Assembly: GCF_001425445.1 (NCBI RefSeq)
Contig: NZ_LMQU01000001.1
Span: 125,221 to 189,220 of the forward strand
Source of the DNA: Devosia sp. Leaf420
GTDB lineage: Bacteria; Pseudomonadota; Alphaproteobacteria; Rhizobiales; Devosiaceae
DNA length: 64,000 bases
Reading direction: 5' to 3'
Part shown: one piece after another, positions 1-9,871 of the stretch
Layout of the letters: every line of letters starts with the position of its first letter
How positions within the stretch are numbered: the stretch's first letter is position 1
Notes under the pieces: generated by a model
What the model saw: only the letters and a program-made list of their open reading frames with translations
Databases searched by the model: none
Told to the model about the DNA's origin: nothing
Program-made: the position numbers and the translations under genes

Positions 1-342
1 GACATCGCGGATCGAGGTGACGTTGAAGCCGGCTGCCTGCAGCGCGCGGAGCGCCGATTCACGGCCTGAACCTGGACCACGAACTTCGACCTCAAGGGTC
101 TTCATGCCGTGTTCCTGAGCCTTCTTTGCAGCATCTTCAGCGGCAACCTGGGCAGCATATGGGGTCGACTTGCGCGAGCCCTTGAAACCCATAACGCCCG
201 AGGAGGACCACGAAATCGTGTTGCCCTGCATGTCGGCGATGGTGATCATGGTGTTGTTGAAGGAGGCGTTTACGTGTGCAACGCCCGAAGTGATATTCTT
301 GCGCTCCTTGCGGCGGACGCGCGTCGTGTCAGTCTTTGCCAT
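1..342 (-). CDS. rpsK: 30S ribosomal protein S11 (partial, 3' end outside window)
   Basis: Small-subunit platform protein uS11. The ATG start is at 342 and 114 codons are visible. The family is about 129 residues, so roughly the last 15 lie beyond the left edge. The reading frame contains the family signatures [12 protein letters not shown] and [17 protein letters not shown]. It lies downstream of rpsM as in the alpha operon, and rpoA would be expected next outside the window. The 154-nt gap to rpsM (343-496) holds only a small CCCGC/GCGGG hairpin near 476-489 and no further gene. Identification is secure. Confidence 0.97.
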   Translation of the reverse strand, partial: MAKTDTTRVRRKERKNITSGVAHVNASFNNTMITIADMQGNTISWSSSGVMGFKGSRKSTPYAAQVAAEDAAKKAQEHGMKTLEVEVRGPGSGRESALRALQAAGFNVTSIRDV

Positions 343-496
343 TCAATTCCTCTGGGGTATCGGCGCTGCCGTAGTACCAGCAGCTCCACCACGGAAGAAG
401 CGGATCAGGATTTCAGCGATCTCCTTGCCGGAGACCAACCTACCCTGCATCCGCCCTTCCAATTCACATTACCAACCCGCTTGTGCGGGCCAGCTC

Positions 497-865
497 TTAC
501 TTCTTCTTGCCGGCGATCGGCTTGGCCGGACCCTTGCGGGTACGAGCATTGGTATGCGTACGCTGACCGCGGACCGGCAGGCCACGGCGGTGACGCAGAC
601 CGCGATAGTTGCCGAGGTCCATCAAACGCTTGATGTTCATTGCAACGTTACGGCGAAGATCGCCTTCCACGACGTAGTCGCGGTCGATCGCTTCACGGAT
701 CTGGATAACTTCGGCGTCGGTCAGTTCATTGACGCGGCGCTCGGCCGGTATACCGACCTTGGTCGTGATATCATTGGCGAACTTTTCGCCGATCCCGTGA
801 ATATACTGCAGCGCGATAACCACGCGCTTGTTCGTCGGGATATTGACGCCAGCAATACGAGCCAC
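497..865 (-). CDS. rpsM: 30S ribosomal protein S13
   Basis: uS13 of the small-subunit head, 122 residues. It contacts the P-site tRNA and forms bridges to the large subunit. The start codon is GTG (reverse of CAC at 863-865). The N-terminus [14 protein letters not shown] is the canonical start of the family, so no upstream start is needed. The C-terminal tail is basic ([12 protein letters not shown]), as usual for the tRNA-contacting extension. It follows adk after a 175-nt gap that contains a promoter candidate, and leads into rpsK. Confidence 0.98.
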   Translation of the reverse strand: MARIAGVNIPTNKRVVIALQYIHGIGEKFANDITTKVGIPAERRVNELTDAEVIQIREAIDRDYVVEGDLRRNVAMNIKRLMDLGNYRGLRHRRGLPVRGQRTHTNARTRKGPAKPIAGKKK

Positions 866-992
866 GTCTGCTCTCCTTCATTCAACACGCGCCATCGCGG
901 CGGGTGTCTTTAAACAACAAGGGACCGGATTTCGACCCCCAACCAATGTGAGGAACCGAACCCAGCCCAAAAATCCATGAGACTGGTGCGGT

Positions 993-1021
993 TCTTTAAG
1001 GATTCGAAAAGGCGAAGTCAA
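993..1021 (-). promoter_or_regulatory. Promoter candidate for rpsM-rpsK
   Basis: On the minus strand a -35 box TTGACT (1016-1021) is separated by 17 nt from a -10-like TAAAGA (993-998), inside the 175-nt adk-rpsM gap. The -35 is good and the -10 is weak (3 of 6). It would give the alpha-operon genes their own transcription. Position and spacing are seen; function is inferred. Confidence 0.45.
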
Positions 1022-1040
1022 CAGTCCCCGCCCTACGAAC

Positions 1041-1604
1041 TTACTTGTCTAGAGCCTTCTTGATGGCTCCAGTGACATTCTCGACCGGCTCCATGCCGTC
1101 CACCGTCTTCACCAGACCCTGTTGACCGTAGTAATCGACCAATGGGGCGGTGCTGGTGGTGTAGACATCCAGGCGCTTGCGGATGACGTCCGGATTGTCA
1201 TCCGGACGATTGCTATCCTTGGAGCGCTGAATCACCCGGCGCACGAGCTCGTCGGCATCTGCCGTGAGCTCGATGACGGCGTCAAGCTTGAGACCTTTGT
1301 TCGCGAGCATGGAATCGAGGGCCTGAGCCTGCGCAATGGTGCGCGGGAAACCATCGAGGATGAAACCAGGCTTGCAGTCTTCAGCATCGATTCGTTCGGA
1401 GACGATGCCGTTGACAATAGTATCCGAGACGAGATCGCCCCGATCCATGATCGCCTTGGCTTCGAGCCCAAGCGGCGTTTGATCGGCAATAGCGGCCCGC
1501 AGGATGTCACCAGTGGACAATTGCGGGATGCCGTAGGCTTCAACCAGAATCTTGGCCTGCGTGCCCTTGCCCGCCCCTGGCGGTCCCAACAGGATCAGTC
1601 TCAT
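1041..1604 (-). CDS. adk: Adenylate kinase, short-LID form
   Basis: Interconverts ATP + AMP and 2 ADP in the cytoplasm. It is 187 residues against about 214 in E. coli, because the LID domain is the short version. The P-loop GPPGAGKGT is at residues 7-15, and the AMP-binding and core motif DGFPRT lies near residue 85. LID-flanking arginines are present in [18 protein letters not shown]. The start overlaps the secY stop by 4 nt (ATGA), so the two are translationally coupled. A position between secY and rpsM is the usual alphaproteobacterial layout. Confidence 0.97.
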   Translation of the reverse strand: MRLILLGPPGAGKGTQAKILVEAYGIPQLSTGDILRAAIADQTPLGLEAKAIMDRGDLVSDTIVNGIVSERIDAEDCKPGFILDGFPRTIAQAQALDSMLANKGLKLDAVIELTADADELVRRVIQRSKDSNRPDDNPDVIRKRLDVYTTSTAPLVDYYGQQGLVKTVDGMEPVENVTGAIKKALDK

Positions 1605-2938
1605 CGACGCTTGCCTCCTCCAAGGCGGGATTTCTTCAGCAGCCCCTCATATTGCTGGGCCACGAGATGGCTCTGGATCTGGCTGACCGTATCGAGGGTC
1701 ACCGTCACCATGATCAGCAGCGATGTGCCGCCGATGAACTGAGCAACCGCAAGCTGGCTGAACATCAGCTCCGGAATCAGCGCGATCACCGTGAGGTAAA
1801 GGGCACCGACAACGGTGATGCGCGTCAACACATAATCGATGTGCTGCGCGGTGCGCTCACCCGGACGAATGCCCGGAATGAAGCCGCCAGAACGCTTGAG
1901 GTTGTCTGCCGTCTCGGTCGGATTGAAGACAATGGCCGTGTAGAAGAAGGCAAAAAAGATGATGAAGAAGGCAAAGAGCGCCAGGTGCAGCGGCTGACCG
2001 CGGCCGAGGAGCGCCGTGACCGTCGTCAGCCAGCTCGGGGCATTGCCCTGGGCTGCGAAGGACGCGATCGTTGCCGGCAAAAGCAGCAGCGAGGAGCCGA
2101 AGATCACCGGGATAACACCCGAAGTGTTCAGCTTGAGCGGCAGATGCGAGGTATCGCCCTGGAAGAGCTTATTGCCCACCTGACGCTTCGGATACTGGAT
2201 CAGAAGCCGGCGCTGCGCACGCTCGAAGAAGACGATGATGGCGATGACGATCAGCGCCAACACAATCATGCCGACCGCAGCAAAAGCAGGAATTGCGCCA
2301 GTGCGGCTCAATTCGAGCGTCTGGGCGACGGTCGAGGGAAGATTGGCGACGATACCGGCGAAAATGATCAGCGAGATGCCGTTGCCGACGCCACGCGAGG
2401 TGATCTGCTCGCCGAGCCACATCAGGAACATGGTGCCGCCCACAAGGGTGACCACGGTCGAGAGGCGGAAGAACCAGCCTGGATTGAGCACAACGCCCTG
2501 GCTGCCCTCGAGACCGACCGCAATGCCATAGGCCTGCACGGCGCAGAACACGACCGCCAGATAGCGGGTGTACTGGTTCATCTTGCGGCGCCCGGCTTCA
2601 CCCTCTTTCTTGAGAGCTTCGAGCTTTGGCGAAGCGGTCGCGATCACCTGCACGACGATCGAGGCCGTGATGTAGGGAATCAGGTTGAGCGCAAAGATGG
2701 CCATACGCTCAACGGCACCGCCGGAGAACATATTGAACATGCCGATGATGCCCTGCTGGCTCTGCTCGAAAGTCGCGCGGAACGCATCGGGATCAATGCC
2801 CGGAACAGGAATGAAGGTGCCCAAACGATAGACAAGCAGCGCGCCCAGTGTGAACCAGATGCGCTGCTGAAGGGCTTTCGCCTTGGAAAAGGTCGAGAAA
2901 CTGAGATTGCGAGCAAGTTGCTCGGCTGCGGACGCCAT
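1601..2938 (-). CDS. secY: Preprotein translocase subunit SecY
   Basis: Channel subunit of the SecYEG translocon in the inner membrane, 445 residues with ten hydrophobic segments. Visible signatures are the N-terminal [14 protein letters not shown] entry segment (here [25 protein letters not shown]), the plug region around [15 protein letters not shown], and C-terminal [11 protein letters not shown]. It overlaps adk by 4 nt. It is separated from rplO by 228 nt containing a terminator-like hairpin, so its level may be set independently of the ribosomal genes. Its partner secE is also in this window. Confidence 0.98.
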   Translation of the reverse strand: MASAAEQLARNLSFSTFSKAKALQQRIWFTLGALLVYRLGTFIPVPGIDPDAFRATFEQSQQGIIGMFNMFSGGAVERMAIFALNLIPYITASIVVQVIATASPKLEALKKEGEAGRRKMNQYTRYLAVVFCAVQAYGIAVGLEGSQGVVLNPGWFFRLSTVVTLVGGTMFLMWLGEQITSRGVGNGISLIIFAGIVANLPSTVAQTLELSRTGAIPAFAAVGMIVLALIVIAIIVFFERAQRRLLIQYPKRQVGNKLFQGDTSHLPLKLNTSGVIPVIFGSSLLLLPATIASFAAQGNAPSWLTTVTALLGRGQPLHLALFAFFIIFFAFFYTAIVFNPTETADNLKRSGGFIPGIRPGERTAQHIDYVLTRITVVGALYLTVIALIPELMFSQLAVAQFIGGTSLLIMVTVTLDTVSQIQSHLVAQQYEGLLKKSRLGGGKRR

Positions 2939-3123
2939 ACTTCGCTCCCTAGAGCCGTGTGCGATTCGACGGGATCAAATCGGATGCCCTAAAACTTTGT
3001 TGTCGCAAGGCTCGTACGGAAAACCGCTGCGCATATTTCCCGCGCCCTGCCCTATGGCCGAAAGCCAGAGGCGCTTGGAGCGCCCAAGGAGCATATAGGA
3101 CAGCAACCCCGGCGCAACAAACC

Positions 3124-3155
3124 AAAAAACGCACCCGACCGCGAGGCCGGGTGCG
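3124..3155 (-). terminator. Terminator-like hairpin between rplO and secY
   Basis: On the minus strand the arms CGCACCCG and CGGGTGCG flank a 10-nt interior and are followed directly by TTTTTT (3124-3129). This is a textbook Rho-independent shape placed 12 nt after the rplO stop but upstream of secY. Because secY and adk have no other obvious strong promoter here, it more likely attenuates than ends transcription. No gene is present in 2939-3166. Confidence 0.7.
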
Positions 3156-3166
3156 CAATCACCAAA

Positions 3167-3670
3167 TTACTTGGCGGCGTATGGGGTCTTCTTCCAGGTT
3201 TCCTTGACCGGGATCAAGTCAACCTTGCCGCCGGCGCCTTCGATGGCAGCGGTAGCACCCTTGGTCGCATAGTCCACCTTGAAGGTGACCTTGGAGGCGG
3301 TGAAGCCTTCCGAACCAATGAGACGGACACCGTCCTTGGCGCGACGGATCACGCCGGCAGCCAAGAGCGCAGCCGCGTCGATGACGCCCTTTGCATCGAG
3401 CTTGCCCGAGTCGATATAGGCCTGGATGCGGTCAACGCGAACCTGGTTCCAATCCTTGGGATTCCAAGCATTGAAGCCACGCTTCGGCATACGCATGTGA
3501 AGGGGCATCTGGCCGCCTTCGAAGCCGTTGATCGCGACACCGGCGCGGGCCGTCTGGCCCTTGCCACCACGACCACCGGTCTTGCCAACGCCGGAGCCGA
3601 TACCACGGCCGACGCGAACGCGGACCTTGTTAGCGCCGTCGTTGTCGCGAAGTTCGTTCAAACGAGTCAT
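3167..3670 (-). CDS. rplO: 50S ribosomal protein L15
   Basis: uL15, 167 residues, assembles late into the 50S subunit. The glycine/arginine-rich N-terminal extension [19 protein letters not shown] is at residues 23-41, and the globular C-terminal domain follows. The start ATG lies 17 nt after the rpmD stop. It is the last ribosomal gene of the spc block before secY. Confidence 0.98.
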   Translation of the reverse strand: MTRLNELRDNDGANKVRVRVGRGIGSGVGKTGGRGGKGQTARAGVAINGFEGGQMPLHMRMPKRGFNAWNPKDWNQVRVDRIQAYIDSGKLDAKGVIDAAALLAAGVIRRAKDGVRLIGSEGFTASKVTFKVDYATKGATAAIEGAGGKVDLIPVKETWKKTPYAAK

Positions 3671-3687
3671 TTGTCGAGCCTTCCCTT

Positions 3688-3876
3688 TTACTCGCCGATT
3701 ACACGGACGAGGTGCGGGACCTTGTTGATCATGCCACGGACTTCGGGCGTATCAATCAGCTCGCGCTCTTTGTTCATCTTGTTCAGCCCGAGACCGATCA
3801 GGGTCGCGCGCTGGCTCTTTTCGCGGCGGATCGGCGAACCGACCTGCTTCACGGTGATCATCTTCTTGTCAGCCAT
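3688..3876 (-). CDS. rpmD: 50S ribosomal protein L30
   Basis: uL30, 62 residues, the short bacterial form. The frame carries [20 protein letters not shown] and the family C-terminal region with HLVRVI. It sits between rpsE and rplO in the usual spc order with 24-nt and 17-nt spacers. Confidence 0.97.
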   Translation of the reverse strand: MADKKMITVKQVGSPIRREKSQRATLIGLGLNKMNKERELIDTPEVRGMINKVPHLVRVIGE

Positions 3877-3900
3877 TGTGCTTCTCCGTTCCTACGGGGC

Positions 3901-4434
3901 TCAGGCTTCGACAGCAGTCTCGCCGCGGCGAGCTTGCAGTTCGGAGACCTTGAGGCCGCGGCGGGCAGCCACGGCGCGGGGGCTATCAACGCGCTTGAGA
4001 GCGTCGAAAGTCGCGCGGACCATGTTGTAAGGGTTCGAGGTACCCGTGGACTTGGCGACGATGTCGTTGATCCCGAGGGTTTCGAAGACGGCGCGCATCG
4101 GACCACCGGCGATGATGCCGGTACCCGGAACGGCTGCACGCAGCACGACCTTGCCGGCGCCATGGCGGCCGGTGATGTCGTGGTGAAGCGTACGGGCATC
4201 ACGCAGCGGCACGCGGATCATCTGGCGCTTGGCCTGTTCCGTCGCCTTGCGGATTGCTTCGGGAACTTCACGGGCCTTACCGTGACCGAAACCGACGCGA
4301 CCCTTCTGGTCACCAACAACGACGAGGGCTGCAAAACCGAAGCGCTTGCCGCCCTTCACAACCTTGGCCACACGGTTGATGTGGACCAGGCGATCGACGA
4401 ACTCGCTTTCGCGCTCTTGAACGTCTCTGCTCAT
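3901..4434 (-). CDS. rpsE: 30S ribosomal protein S5
   Basis: uS5, 177 residues, at the mRNA entry site and involved in decoding fidelity. The S5 double-stranded RNA-binding domain begins with [19 protein letters not shown] (residues 10-28) and the C-terminal domain includes [15 protein letters not shown]. The start is 20 nt after the rplR stop. Confidence 0.98.
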   Translation of the reverse strand: MSRDVQERESEFVDRLVHINRVAKVVKGGKRFGFAALVVVGDQKGRVGFGHGKAREVPEAIRKATEQAKRQMIRVPLRDARTLHHDITGRHGAGKVVLRAAVPGTGIIAGGPMRAVFETLGINDIVAKSTGTSNPYNMVRATFDALKRVDSPRAVAARRGLKVSELQARRGETAVEA

Positions 4435-4454
4435 AATGTTTTTCCTCGCCGCTG

Positions 4455-4817
4455 TTAGAACTGCAGACCGCCCTCACGGGCAGCATCTGCAAGGGCCTTA
4501 ACGCGGCCGTGATAAATGTAAGCGCCGCGATCAAAGATCACTTCGGCAACGCCAGCCTTCACACCGCGCTCGGCGATCAGCTTGCCAACGACGGCAGCTG
4601 CCTCGGAGGTGCCGCCGCTCTTGAGCGAGCCGCGCAGATCCTTTTCGAGGGTGGAAGCCGCTGCCAGCGTACGACCATTCGCGTCGTCGATGATCTGGGC
4701 GTAGATGTTCTTGTCCGAGCGGAAAACGCTGAGACGGGCGCGACCAAAGGCACGAGCCTTGAGCGCCTTGCGGACACGAGCCTTGCGACGTGCCGCACCT
4801 TTTGCAGAAATTGCCAT
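4455..4817 (-). CDS. rplR: 50S ribosomal protein L18
   Basis: uL18, 120 residues, binds 5S rRNA with L5. The N-terminus is strongly basic ([12 protein letters not shown]) and is followed by [17 protein letters not shown]. The C-terminus [23 protein letters not shown] is the family signature. It follows rplF after 12 nt. Confidence 0.98.
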   Translation of the reverse strand: MAISAKGAARRKARVRKALKARAFGRARLSVFRSDKNIYAQIIDDANGRTLAAASTLEKDLRGSLKSGGTSEAAAVVGKLIAERGVKAGVAEVIFDRGAYIYHGRVKALADAAREGGLQF

Positions 4818-4829
4818 AGGTGGCGCTCC

Positions 4830-5363
4830 TTACTTCTTCTTGCCTTCTTTGCGGAAGACCTGCTCGCCGGCGTAGCGCACGCCCTTGCCCTTGTAGGGCT
4901 CGGGGGGACGCCAGCCGCGGATCTCTGCCGCAACCTGACCAACCTGCTGCTTGTCGATGCCAGTGATGACGATCTCGGTCGGCGCAGGAACCGCCAGGGT
5001 AATACCCTGCGGGGCCTTGTAGATCACTTCGTGGCTGAAACCGAGCGAGAGCTTGACGTCCTTGCCCTGCATGGCGGCGCGGTAACCAACGCCCTGGATT
5101 GCCAGCTTCTTTTCGAAACCGGCGCTCACACCAGTGACCATGTTCTGGATCAGCGCGCGCGTAGTGCCCCAGGCAGCACGTGCTTCGCGGGTGTCGTTAG
5201 CCGGGGTGATGACGACGCCATCGGAACCCTGCTCGACATTGACGATATCCATGAGCGGGAGGCTCAGCTCGCCCTTCGGGCCCTTGGCGGAGACGGTGCG
5301 ATCATTGACCGTAACCGTAACGCCATTAACCGGGGCCACCGGTTTCTTGCCAGTACGTGACAT
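4830..5363 (-). CDS. rplF: 50S ribosomal protein L6
   Basis: uL6, 177 residues when started at the ATG at 5361-5363 (MSRTGKKPV), the standard N-terminus. The frame stays open 11 codons further upstream but those residues do not fit the family. Two tandem L6 domains are visible, ending in the signature [11 protein letters not shown]. It is preceded by an unusually long 184-nt gap from rpsH, so its translation is probably not coupled to rpsH. Confidence 0.97.
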   Translation of the reverse strand: MSRTGKKPVAPVNGVTVTVNDRTVSAKGPKGELSLPLMDIVNVEQGSDGVVITPANDTREARAAWGTTRALIQNMVTGVSAGFEKKLAIQGVGYRAAMQGKDVKLSLGFSHEVIYKAPQGITLAVPAPTEIVITGIDKQQVGQVAAEIRGWRPPEPYKGKGVRYAGEQVFRKEGKKK

Positions 5364-5547
5364 TCTATATCCTTGAGTAATCGTCTTGTCGCGCATCCAA
5401 TGCGCGTGAAGGTGCCCGAAAACAGAGCCGATCAGCGTTTCCGAGAAACGTTGATCGCGCTCGTATCAGTTTTTGCCGCACTTACAACAGGAAAAGTGGA
5501 ATCCACTTCTCCTCAAAGTGCATCAATGGACTTCGGGCCCACACGCA
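5364..5547. repeat. 184-nt structured insertion between rpsH and rplF with intergenic palindromes
   Basis: Neighbouring spc genes are spaced 8-66 nt apart, but this gap is 184 nt and has no coding potential. It contains a 12-bp-arm hairpin at 5430-5456 (GATCAGCGTTTC / GAAACGTTGATC, one mismatch) and a perfect AAGTGGA-A-TCCACTT palindrome at 5494-5508. The second resembles the short palindromic intergenic repeats common in Rhizobiales genomes. It looks like a mosaic repeat inserted in the operon. Repeat status is inferred, since no second copy is visible in this window. Confidence 0.5.
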
Positions 5548-5946
5548 TTAGAAGACGCGGCAGAGTACCTCGCCACCAACGTTGGCAGCCTTGGCTTCGT
5601 GGTCGGCCATCACACCCTTGGGGGTGGAGAGGATCGACACGCCGAGGCCGTTCGCCACCTGCGGAATATTCTTGACCGACGCGTACACGCGGCGGCCGGG
5701 ACGGGAAACGCGCTCGATGGTGCGGATCACGCCTTCATTGTCCGAATACTTGAGTTCGATTTCGTATTCGGCAGCGCCGTTTTCGAACTTGGTCTCGGAG
5801 TAGCCGCGGATGAAACCCTCGGACTGGAGAACGTCCAGCACGCGACCACGAAGGGTCGAGGCTGGGGTCGAAACGGTGTTCCGGCGACGCTCTTGAGCGT
5901 TGCGGATACGGGTCAGCATGTCGCCGATTGGGTCAGAAAAGCTCAT
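5548..5946 (-). CDS. rpsH: 30S ribosomal protein S8
   Basis: uS8, 132 residues, an early-binding 16S rRNA assembly protein and the known translational repressor of the spc operon in E. coli. The N-terminus [17 protein letters not shown] and the C-terminal [14 protein letters not shown] plus GGEVLCRVF are diagnostic. It lies 12 nt after rpsN. Confidence 0.98.
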   Translation of the reverse strand: MSFSDPIGDMLTRIRNAQERRRNTVSTPASTLRGRVLDVLQSEGFIRGYSETKFENGAAEYEIELKYSDNEGVIRTIERVSRPGRRVYASVKNIPQVANGLGVSILSTPKGVMADHEAKAANVGGEVLCRVF

Positions 5947-5958
5947 TTATGTCTCTCC

Positions 5959-6264
5959 TTACCAGCTCGACTTCACGAGACCCGGGATCTGACCCAGGTT
6001 GCCCAGCTGACGCAGGGCGATACGGCTCATCTTGAGCTTACGGTAATAAGCGCGTGGACGGCCCGAAACTTCGCAACGGTTGCGAACGCGAACCTTTGCC
6101 GAGTTGCGCGGCAATTCAGCCAGCTTGAGGGTGGCCTTGAAACGCTCTTCGATCGACAAGGTCTGATCCTTGACGGTCGCCTTAAGGGCAGAACGCTTCT
6201 CAGCATACTGCTTGGCGAGCTTGGCGCGCTTGTTGTTCTTTTCGATGGAACTGGTCTTTGCCAT
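5959..6264 (-). CDS. rpsN: 30S ribosomal protein S14 (zinc-free form)
   Basis: uS14, 101 residues, the long form. The zinc-binding CxxC pairs of the short form are absent and only one Cys is seen, in [16 protein letters not shown]. The C-terminus [11 protein letters not shown] is the family hallmark. It lies between rplE and rpsH in the standard order. Confidence 0.98.
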   Translation of the reverse strand: MAKTSSIEKNNKRAKLAKQYAEKRSALKATVKDQTLSIEERFKATLKLAELPRNSAKVRVRNRCEVSGRPRAYYRKLKMSRIALRQLGNLGQIPGLVKSSW

Positions 6265-6294
6265 GTTCTGATCCTTTATCCCTTCCCTGCCCGC

Positions 6295-6852
6295 TTACTG
6301 GCGGAACGGGAAGTTGAAAGCGCGCAGCAGAGCCCGAGCTTCATCATCCGTCTTGGCCGTCGTGGCAATCACGATATCCATACCCCAGACCTGGTCGATC
6401 TGATCATAGTTGATCTCGGGGAAAATGATGTGTTCCTTGATGCCCATGGCATAGTTGCCACGGCCGTCGAAGGAGTTCGGATTGAGACCGCGGAAGTCGC
6501 GGACGCGCGGGAGTGCGATGTTCACCAGACGATCCAGGAACTCGTACATGCGGGTCTTGCGCAGCGTCACCTTGACACCGAGCGGCATCTCTTCGCGGAC
6601 CTTGAAGCCTGCGATCGACTTGCGGGCATGGGTGATGACCGGCTTCTGACCAGCAATCTTTTCCAGTTCCGCAGCAGCCGACTTCACCTTCTTGGTGTCG
6701 TTGACAGCTTCACCGACGCCCATGTTCAGAACGATCTTGTCGAGCTTTGGCAGCTCCATGACGTTCTTGTACTCGAACTGCTTGGTCAGCTCGGCCTTGA
6801 TGGTTTCGTCGTAGTAGGTCCGCAGGCGCGGAACGTAAACGGTCTCAGCCAT
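6295..6852 (-). CDS. rplE: 50S ribosomal protein L5
   Basis: uL5, 185 residues, 5S rRNA-binding protein of the central protuberance. Signatures include [15 protein letters not shown] and the C-terminal [19 protein letters not shown] with terminal FPFRQ. Its start lies inside rplX (8-nt overlap), indicating translational coupling. Confidence 0.98.
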   Translation of the reverse strand: MAETVYVPRLRTYYDETIKAELTKQFEYKNVMELPKLDKIVLNMGVGEAVNDTKKVKSAAAELEKIAGQKPVITHARKSIAGFKVREEMPLGVKVTLRKTRMYEFLDRLVNIALPRVRDFRGLNPNSFDGRGNYAMGIKEHIIFPEINYDQIDQVWGMDIVIATTAKTDDEARALLRAFNFPFRQ

Positions 6853-7156
6853 CGATCTGGCCTCCGGTCGTCTTGGCGACGCGAGTCTTCACGCCGTCCT
6901 TGATCTGGAACCCGACGCGGGTGGGCTTGCCATTGGCGTCGGCGACGGCCAGGTTCGACAGGTGGATCGGCGCTTCCTTGGTGAAGATACCGGCGTCCTG
7001 CGAGGCAGTCTGCTTCTGGTGCTTGCGAACAAGGTTGATACCCTGGACAAGCGCTTTGGTTTCGGTGGGAATGACCGACAAGACCTGACCGGTCTTGCCC
7101 TTGTCCTTGCCAGCCAGGACGACGACTTTATCGCCCTTTTTGATCTTGGAGGCCAT
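6845..7156 (-). CDS. rplX: 50S ribosomal protein L24
   Basis: uL24, 103 residues, an assembly initiator of the 50S subunit. The KOW motif is near the N-terminus ([20 protein letters not shown], residues 6-25). It overlaps rplN by one base at the start and rplE by 8 nt at the end. Confidence 0.98.
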   Translation of the reverse strand: MASKIKKGDKVVVLAGKDKGKTGQVLSVIPTETKALVQGINLVRKHQKQTASQDAGIFTKEAPIHLSNLAVADANGKPTRVGFQIKDGVKTRVAKTTGGQIDG

Positions 7157-7524
7157 TACAGCACCTCTGGAGCGAGCGAGATGATCTTCATGTGGTTCCG
7201 GGCGCGGAGTTCGCGCGGAACAGGTCCGAAGATACGGGTGCCGATCGGCTCTTTCTGATTGTTGATCAGAACCGCGGCGTTCTTGTCAAAACGGATGACG
7301 GTGCCATCGGGGCGACGGATGTCGGTTGCGGTGCGAACGACCACAGCCTTCATAACCTGGCCCTTCTTTACACGGCCGCGCGGAATAGCGTCCTTGACCG
7401 AAACGACAATAATGTCGCCGACCGAGGCGTATTTACGATGCGAACCGCCCAGCACCTTGATGCACATGACACGACGAGCGCCGGAATTGTCCGCGACGTC
7501 GAGATTTGATTGCATCTGGATCAT
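7156..7524 (-). CDS. rplN: 50S ribosomal protein L14
   Basis: uL14, 122 residues, at the subunit interface. The N-terminus [20 protein letters not shown] and the C-terminus [10 protein letters not shown] are fully typical. It is preceded by a 66-nt gap from rpsQ and overlaps rplX by one base (TAATG-type junction). Confidence 0.98.
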   Translation of the reverse strand: MIQMQSNLDVADNSGARRVMCIKVLGGSHRKYASVGDIIVVSVKDAIPRGRVKKGQVMKAVVVRTATDIRRPDGTVIRFDKNAAVLINNQKEPIGTRIFGPVPRELRARNHMKIISLAPEVL

Positions 7525-7590
7525 AACTGGATGCCTTCTAGTTGAATCGGCAGCACCGTCACCCGGCGCGCCGACCTAATTGAAATTCTC

Positions 7591-7824
7591 TTACGCCGCA
7601 GGGACAAGCGTCCAGCGCTTGTTCTTGCTGATCGGTGCGGTTTCTTCGATCCACACGATATCACCGACTTTTGCCACATTAGCTTCATCGTGAGCGTGAT
7701 ACTTCTTGGAACGACGCACTGTCTTCTTCAGAAGGGGGTGCGTAAAACGGCGCTCGACCCGGACCACAATGGTCTTCTCGTTAGCGTCGGAGACAACAGT
7801 CCCCTGCAAAACGCGCTTTGGCAT
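7591..7824 (-). CDS. rpsQ: 30S ribosomal protein S17
   Basis: uS17, 77 residues, an OB-fold primary 16S rRNA binder. The frame carries [20 protein letters not shown] and KYHAHDE. It lies 12 nt after rpmC. Confidence 0.98.
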   Translation of the reverse strand: MPKRVLQGTVVSDANEKTIVVRVERRFTHPLLKKTVRRSKKYHAHDEANVAKVGDIVWIEETAPISKNKRWTLVPAA

Positions 7825-7836
7825 GGGTTTTATTCC

Positions 7837-8031
7837 TTACTTAGCTGCGTTCTTTTCGCCGAGGATCGTCTTGATCCGCGCGATATCGCGACGGACCAAC
7901 TTGACCTGGGCGGGCTTTTCCAGCTGCTGGGTAGCGCGCTGGAAACGCAGGTTGAACTGTTCTTTCTTAAGGTCGACGAGCTGATCTTTCAGTTCGTCTG
8001 CGGTTTTGCTCCGCACATCACTGGCTTTCAT
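7837..8031 (-). CDS. rpmC: 50S ribosomal protein L29
   Basis: uL29, 64 residues, at the polypeptide exit where trigger factor and SRP dock. The start is the ATG at 8029-8031 ([14 protein letters not shown]). An 11-codon upstream extension is open but non-homologous. The helical hairpin with [17 protein letters not shown] is characteristic. The chosen start lies 10 nt after the rplP stop. Confidence 0.97.
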   Translation of the reverse strand: MKASDVRSKTADELKDQLVDLKKEQFNLRFQRATQQLEKPAQVKLVRRDIARIKTILGEKNAAK

Positions 8032-8041
8032 GCTCGTGTCC

Positions 8042-8455
8042 TTAGTCGACAATGCGCGTAACAATGCGCGTGGTGATCGGCAACTTCATTGCTCCGAGGC
8101 GAAGCGCCTCCTTTGCAACGTCTTCGGGTACGCCGTCAATCTCAAAAACGATGCGGCCCGGCTTTACGCGTGCTGCCCAGTATTCAACGGAGCCCTTACC
8201 CTTACCCATACGGACTTCGGTAGGCTTCTTGGAAACCGGCAGATCCGGGAAAATACGGATCCACACGCGGCCCTGGCGCTTCATCTCACGAGTGATAGCG
8301 CGACGGGCTGCTTCGATCTGACGCGCGGTAACGCGTTCGGGTTCGGTCGCCTTGAGGGCATAGGAGCCGAAAGCCAGCTCGGTGCCACCCTTGGCAAGAC
8401 CATGGATGCGGCCCTTGTGGGCCTTGCGGAACTTAGTACGCTTCGGTTGCAGCAT
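8042..8455 (-). CDS. rplP: 50S ribosomal protein L16
   Basis: uL16, 137 residues, near the A-site tRNA elbow. The N-terminus [16 protein letters not shown] is invariant in the family, and [18 protein letters not shown] follows. It lies 15 nt after rpsC. Confidence 0.98.
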   Translation of the reverse strand: MLQPKRTKFRKAHKGRIHGLAKGGTELAFGSYALKATEPERVTARQIEAARRAITREMKRQGRVWIRIFPDLPVSKKPTEVRMGKGKGSVEYWAARVKPGRIVFEIDGVPEDVAKEALRLGAMKLPITTRIVTRIVD

Positions 8456-8470
8456 AATTGTTCAACCTTC

Positions 8471-9208
8471 TTATGCGCGTTCGCGGTCGCGATCGCCACG
8501 CTCACGGCGCGGTTCGCGCTCAGAACGTTGGCCACCTTCGCTACCTTCGGTAGCGCGACGCTCGTGGGCGGAAGGATCGTGCTCAAGGACTTCGCCCTTG
8601 AAGATCCAAACCTTGATGCCGATGATGCCGTACGTGGTTTCGGCTTCAGCCGTACCGTAGTCGATATCGGCGCGCAGGGTGTGCAGCGGCACGCGGCCTT
8701 CGCGGTACCATTCGGTACGAGCGATGTCGGCGCCACCAAGACGACCACCAACGTTGACGCGGATACCACCGGCGCCCATGCGGATTGCAGTCTGCACTGC
8801 ACGCTTCATGGCACGACGGAAGGCAACGCGGCGTTCGAGCTGCTGGGCAATGCCCTGAGCAACAAGGGTCGCATCGGTTTCCGGCTTGCGCACTTCAACG
8901 ATGTTGATGTGCACTTCGCTGTCGGTGAACTTCTTCACCTTGGCGCGGATCTTGTCGATGTCAGCGCCCTTCTTGCCGATCACGATGCCCGGACGAGCAG
9001 TGTGGATCGACACGCGGCACTTGCGGTGCGGACGCTCGATGACGATCTTGGAGACCGCAGCGGCCTTGAGATCCTTCATCAGGGTGGTGCGGATCTTCAG
9101 GTCTTCCTGAAGAAGCGTGCCATATTCGCCCTTGTTGGCGTACCAGCGGCTATCCCAGGTGCGATTGATGCCCAGACGGAAGCCGATTGGATTGATTTTC
9201 TGACCCAT
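8471..9208 (-). CDS. rpsC: 30S ribosomal protein S3 with long charged tail
   Basis: uS3, 245 residues, part of the mRNA entry channel and its helicase activity. It starts [13 protein letters not shown], has a KH domain with [16 protein letters not shown], and has the C-terminal domain with [20 protein letters not shown]. After about residue 208 a hydrophilic Arg/Glu-rich tail follows ([20 protein letters not shown]), likely disordered. It overlaps rplV by one base. Confidence 0.98.
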   Translation of the reverse strand: MGQKINPIGFRLGINRTWDSRWYANKGEYGTLLQEDLKIRTTLMKDLKAAAVSKIVIERPHRKCRVSIHTARPGIVIGKKGADIDKIRAKVKKFTDSEVHINIVEVRKPETDATLVAQGIAQQLERRVAFRRAMKRAVQTAIRMGAGGIRVNVGGRLGGADIARTEWYREGRVPLHTLRADIDYGTAEAETTYGIIGIKVWIFKGEVLEHDPSAHERRATEGSEGGQRSEREPRRERGDRDRERA

Positions 9209-9588
9209 TATGCGGCCTCCTCAACTTGCCGGACGATGATCGTCAGATGCGAGAAAGGCTTCTGGATCTGCGACGACTTGCCGCGGCCACGAGCCATGAA
9301 ACGCTTCATGACGAGCGAGTTGCCCACAAAGGCTTCGGCAACGACGAGCGCGTCGGTATCGAGGCCATGGTTGTTTTCGGCATTGGCGATGGCGCTCTCG
9401 AGCACCTTCTTCACCTGGCCGGAGATGCGCTTGTGGCTGAATTCGAGATCGGCCAGGGCCTTCTCAACCTTCTTGCCACGGATCAACTGCGCGACGAGGT
9501 TCAGCTTCTGAGGGCTGATGCGCAGCATGCGCAGGACAGCCTTAGCCTCGTTGTCTTTGAGAGCGCGCTCAGTCTTTGGCTTGCTCAT
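9208..9588 (-). CDS. rplV: 50S ribosomal protein L22
   Basis: uL22, 126 residues, lines the exit tunnel through its beta-hairpin. I start it at the ATG at 9586-9588 ([12 protein letters not shown]), the usual alphaproteobacterial N-terminus. The frame is open 23 codons further but that stretch overlaps rpsS and is not L22-like. The C-terminus ends RPF-like [12 protein letters not shown]. Confidence 0.96.
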   Translation of the reverse strand: MSKPKTERALKDNEAKAVLRMLRISPQKLNLVAQLIRGKKVEKALADLEFSHKRISGQVKKVLESAIANAENNHGLDTDALVVAEAFVGNSLVMKRFMARGRGKSSQIQKPFSHLTIIVRQVEEAA

Positions 9589-9589
9589 C

Positions 9590-9868
9590 TTACTTCCTCT
9601 TGGCCTTCTTGTCGGCCGCGTGACCGTAATAGGTACGGGTCGGGGCGAACTCGCCAAACTTGTGACCGATCATGTCTTCGGTGACATTCACCGGAACATG
9701 CTTCTGGCCGTTGTGCACACCGAACGTGATGCCGACGAACTGCGGCAGGATGGTCGAGCGACGCGACCAGATCTTGACCACATCGTTGCGGCCAGAGCTC
9801 TGGGCCTTCTCGGCCTTCTTGAGCATATAGCCGTCGACGAACGGCCCCTTCCAAACTGAACGGGTCAT
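9590..9868 (-). CDS. rpsS: 30S ribosomal protein S19
   Basis: uS19, 92 residues, in the 30S head. It starts [20 protein letters not shown] and contains [17 protein letters not shown], both diagnostic. It is separated from rplB by 3 nt and from rplV by one base. Confidence 0.98.
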   Translation of the reverse strand: MTRSVWKGPFVDGYMLKKAEKAQSSGRNDVVKIWSRRSTILPQFVGITFGVHNGQKHVPVNVTEDMIGHKFGEFAPTRTYYGHAADKKAKRK

Positions 9869-9871
9869 GAC

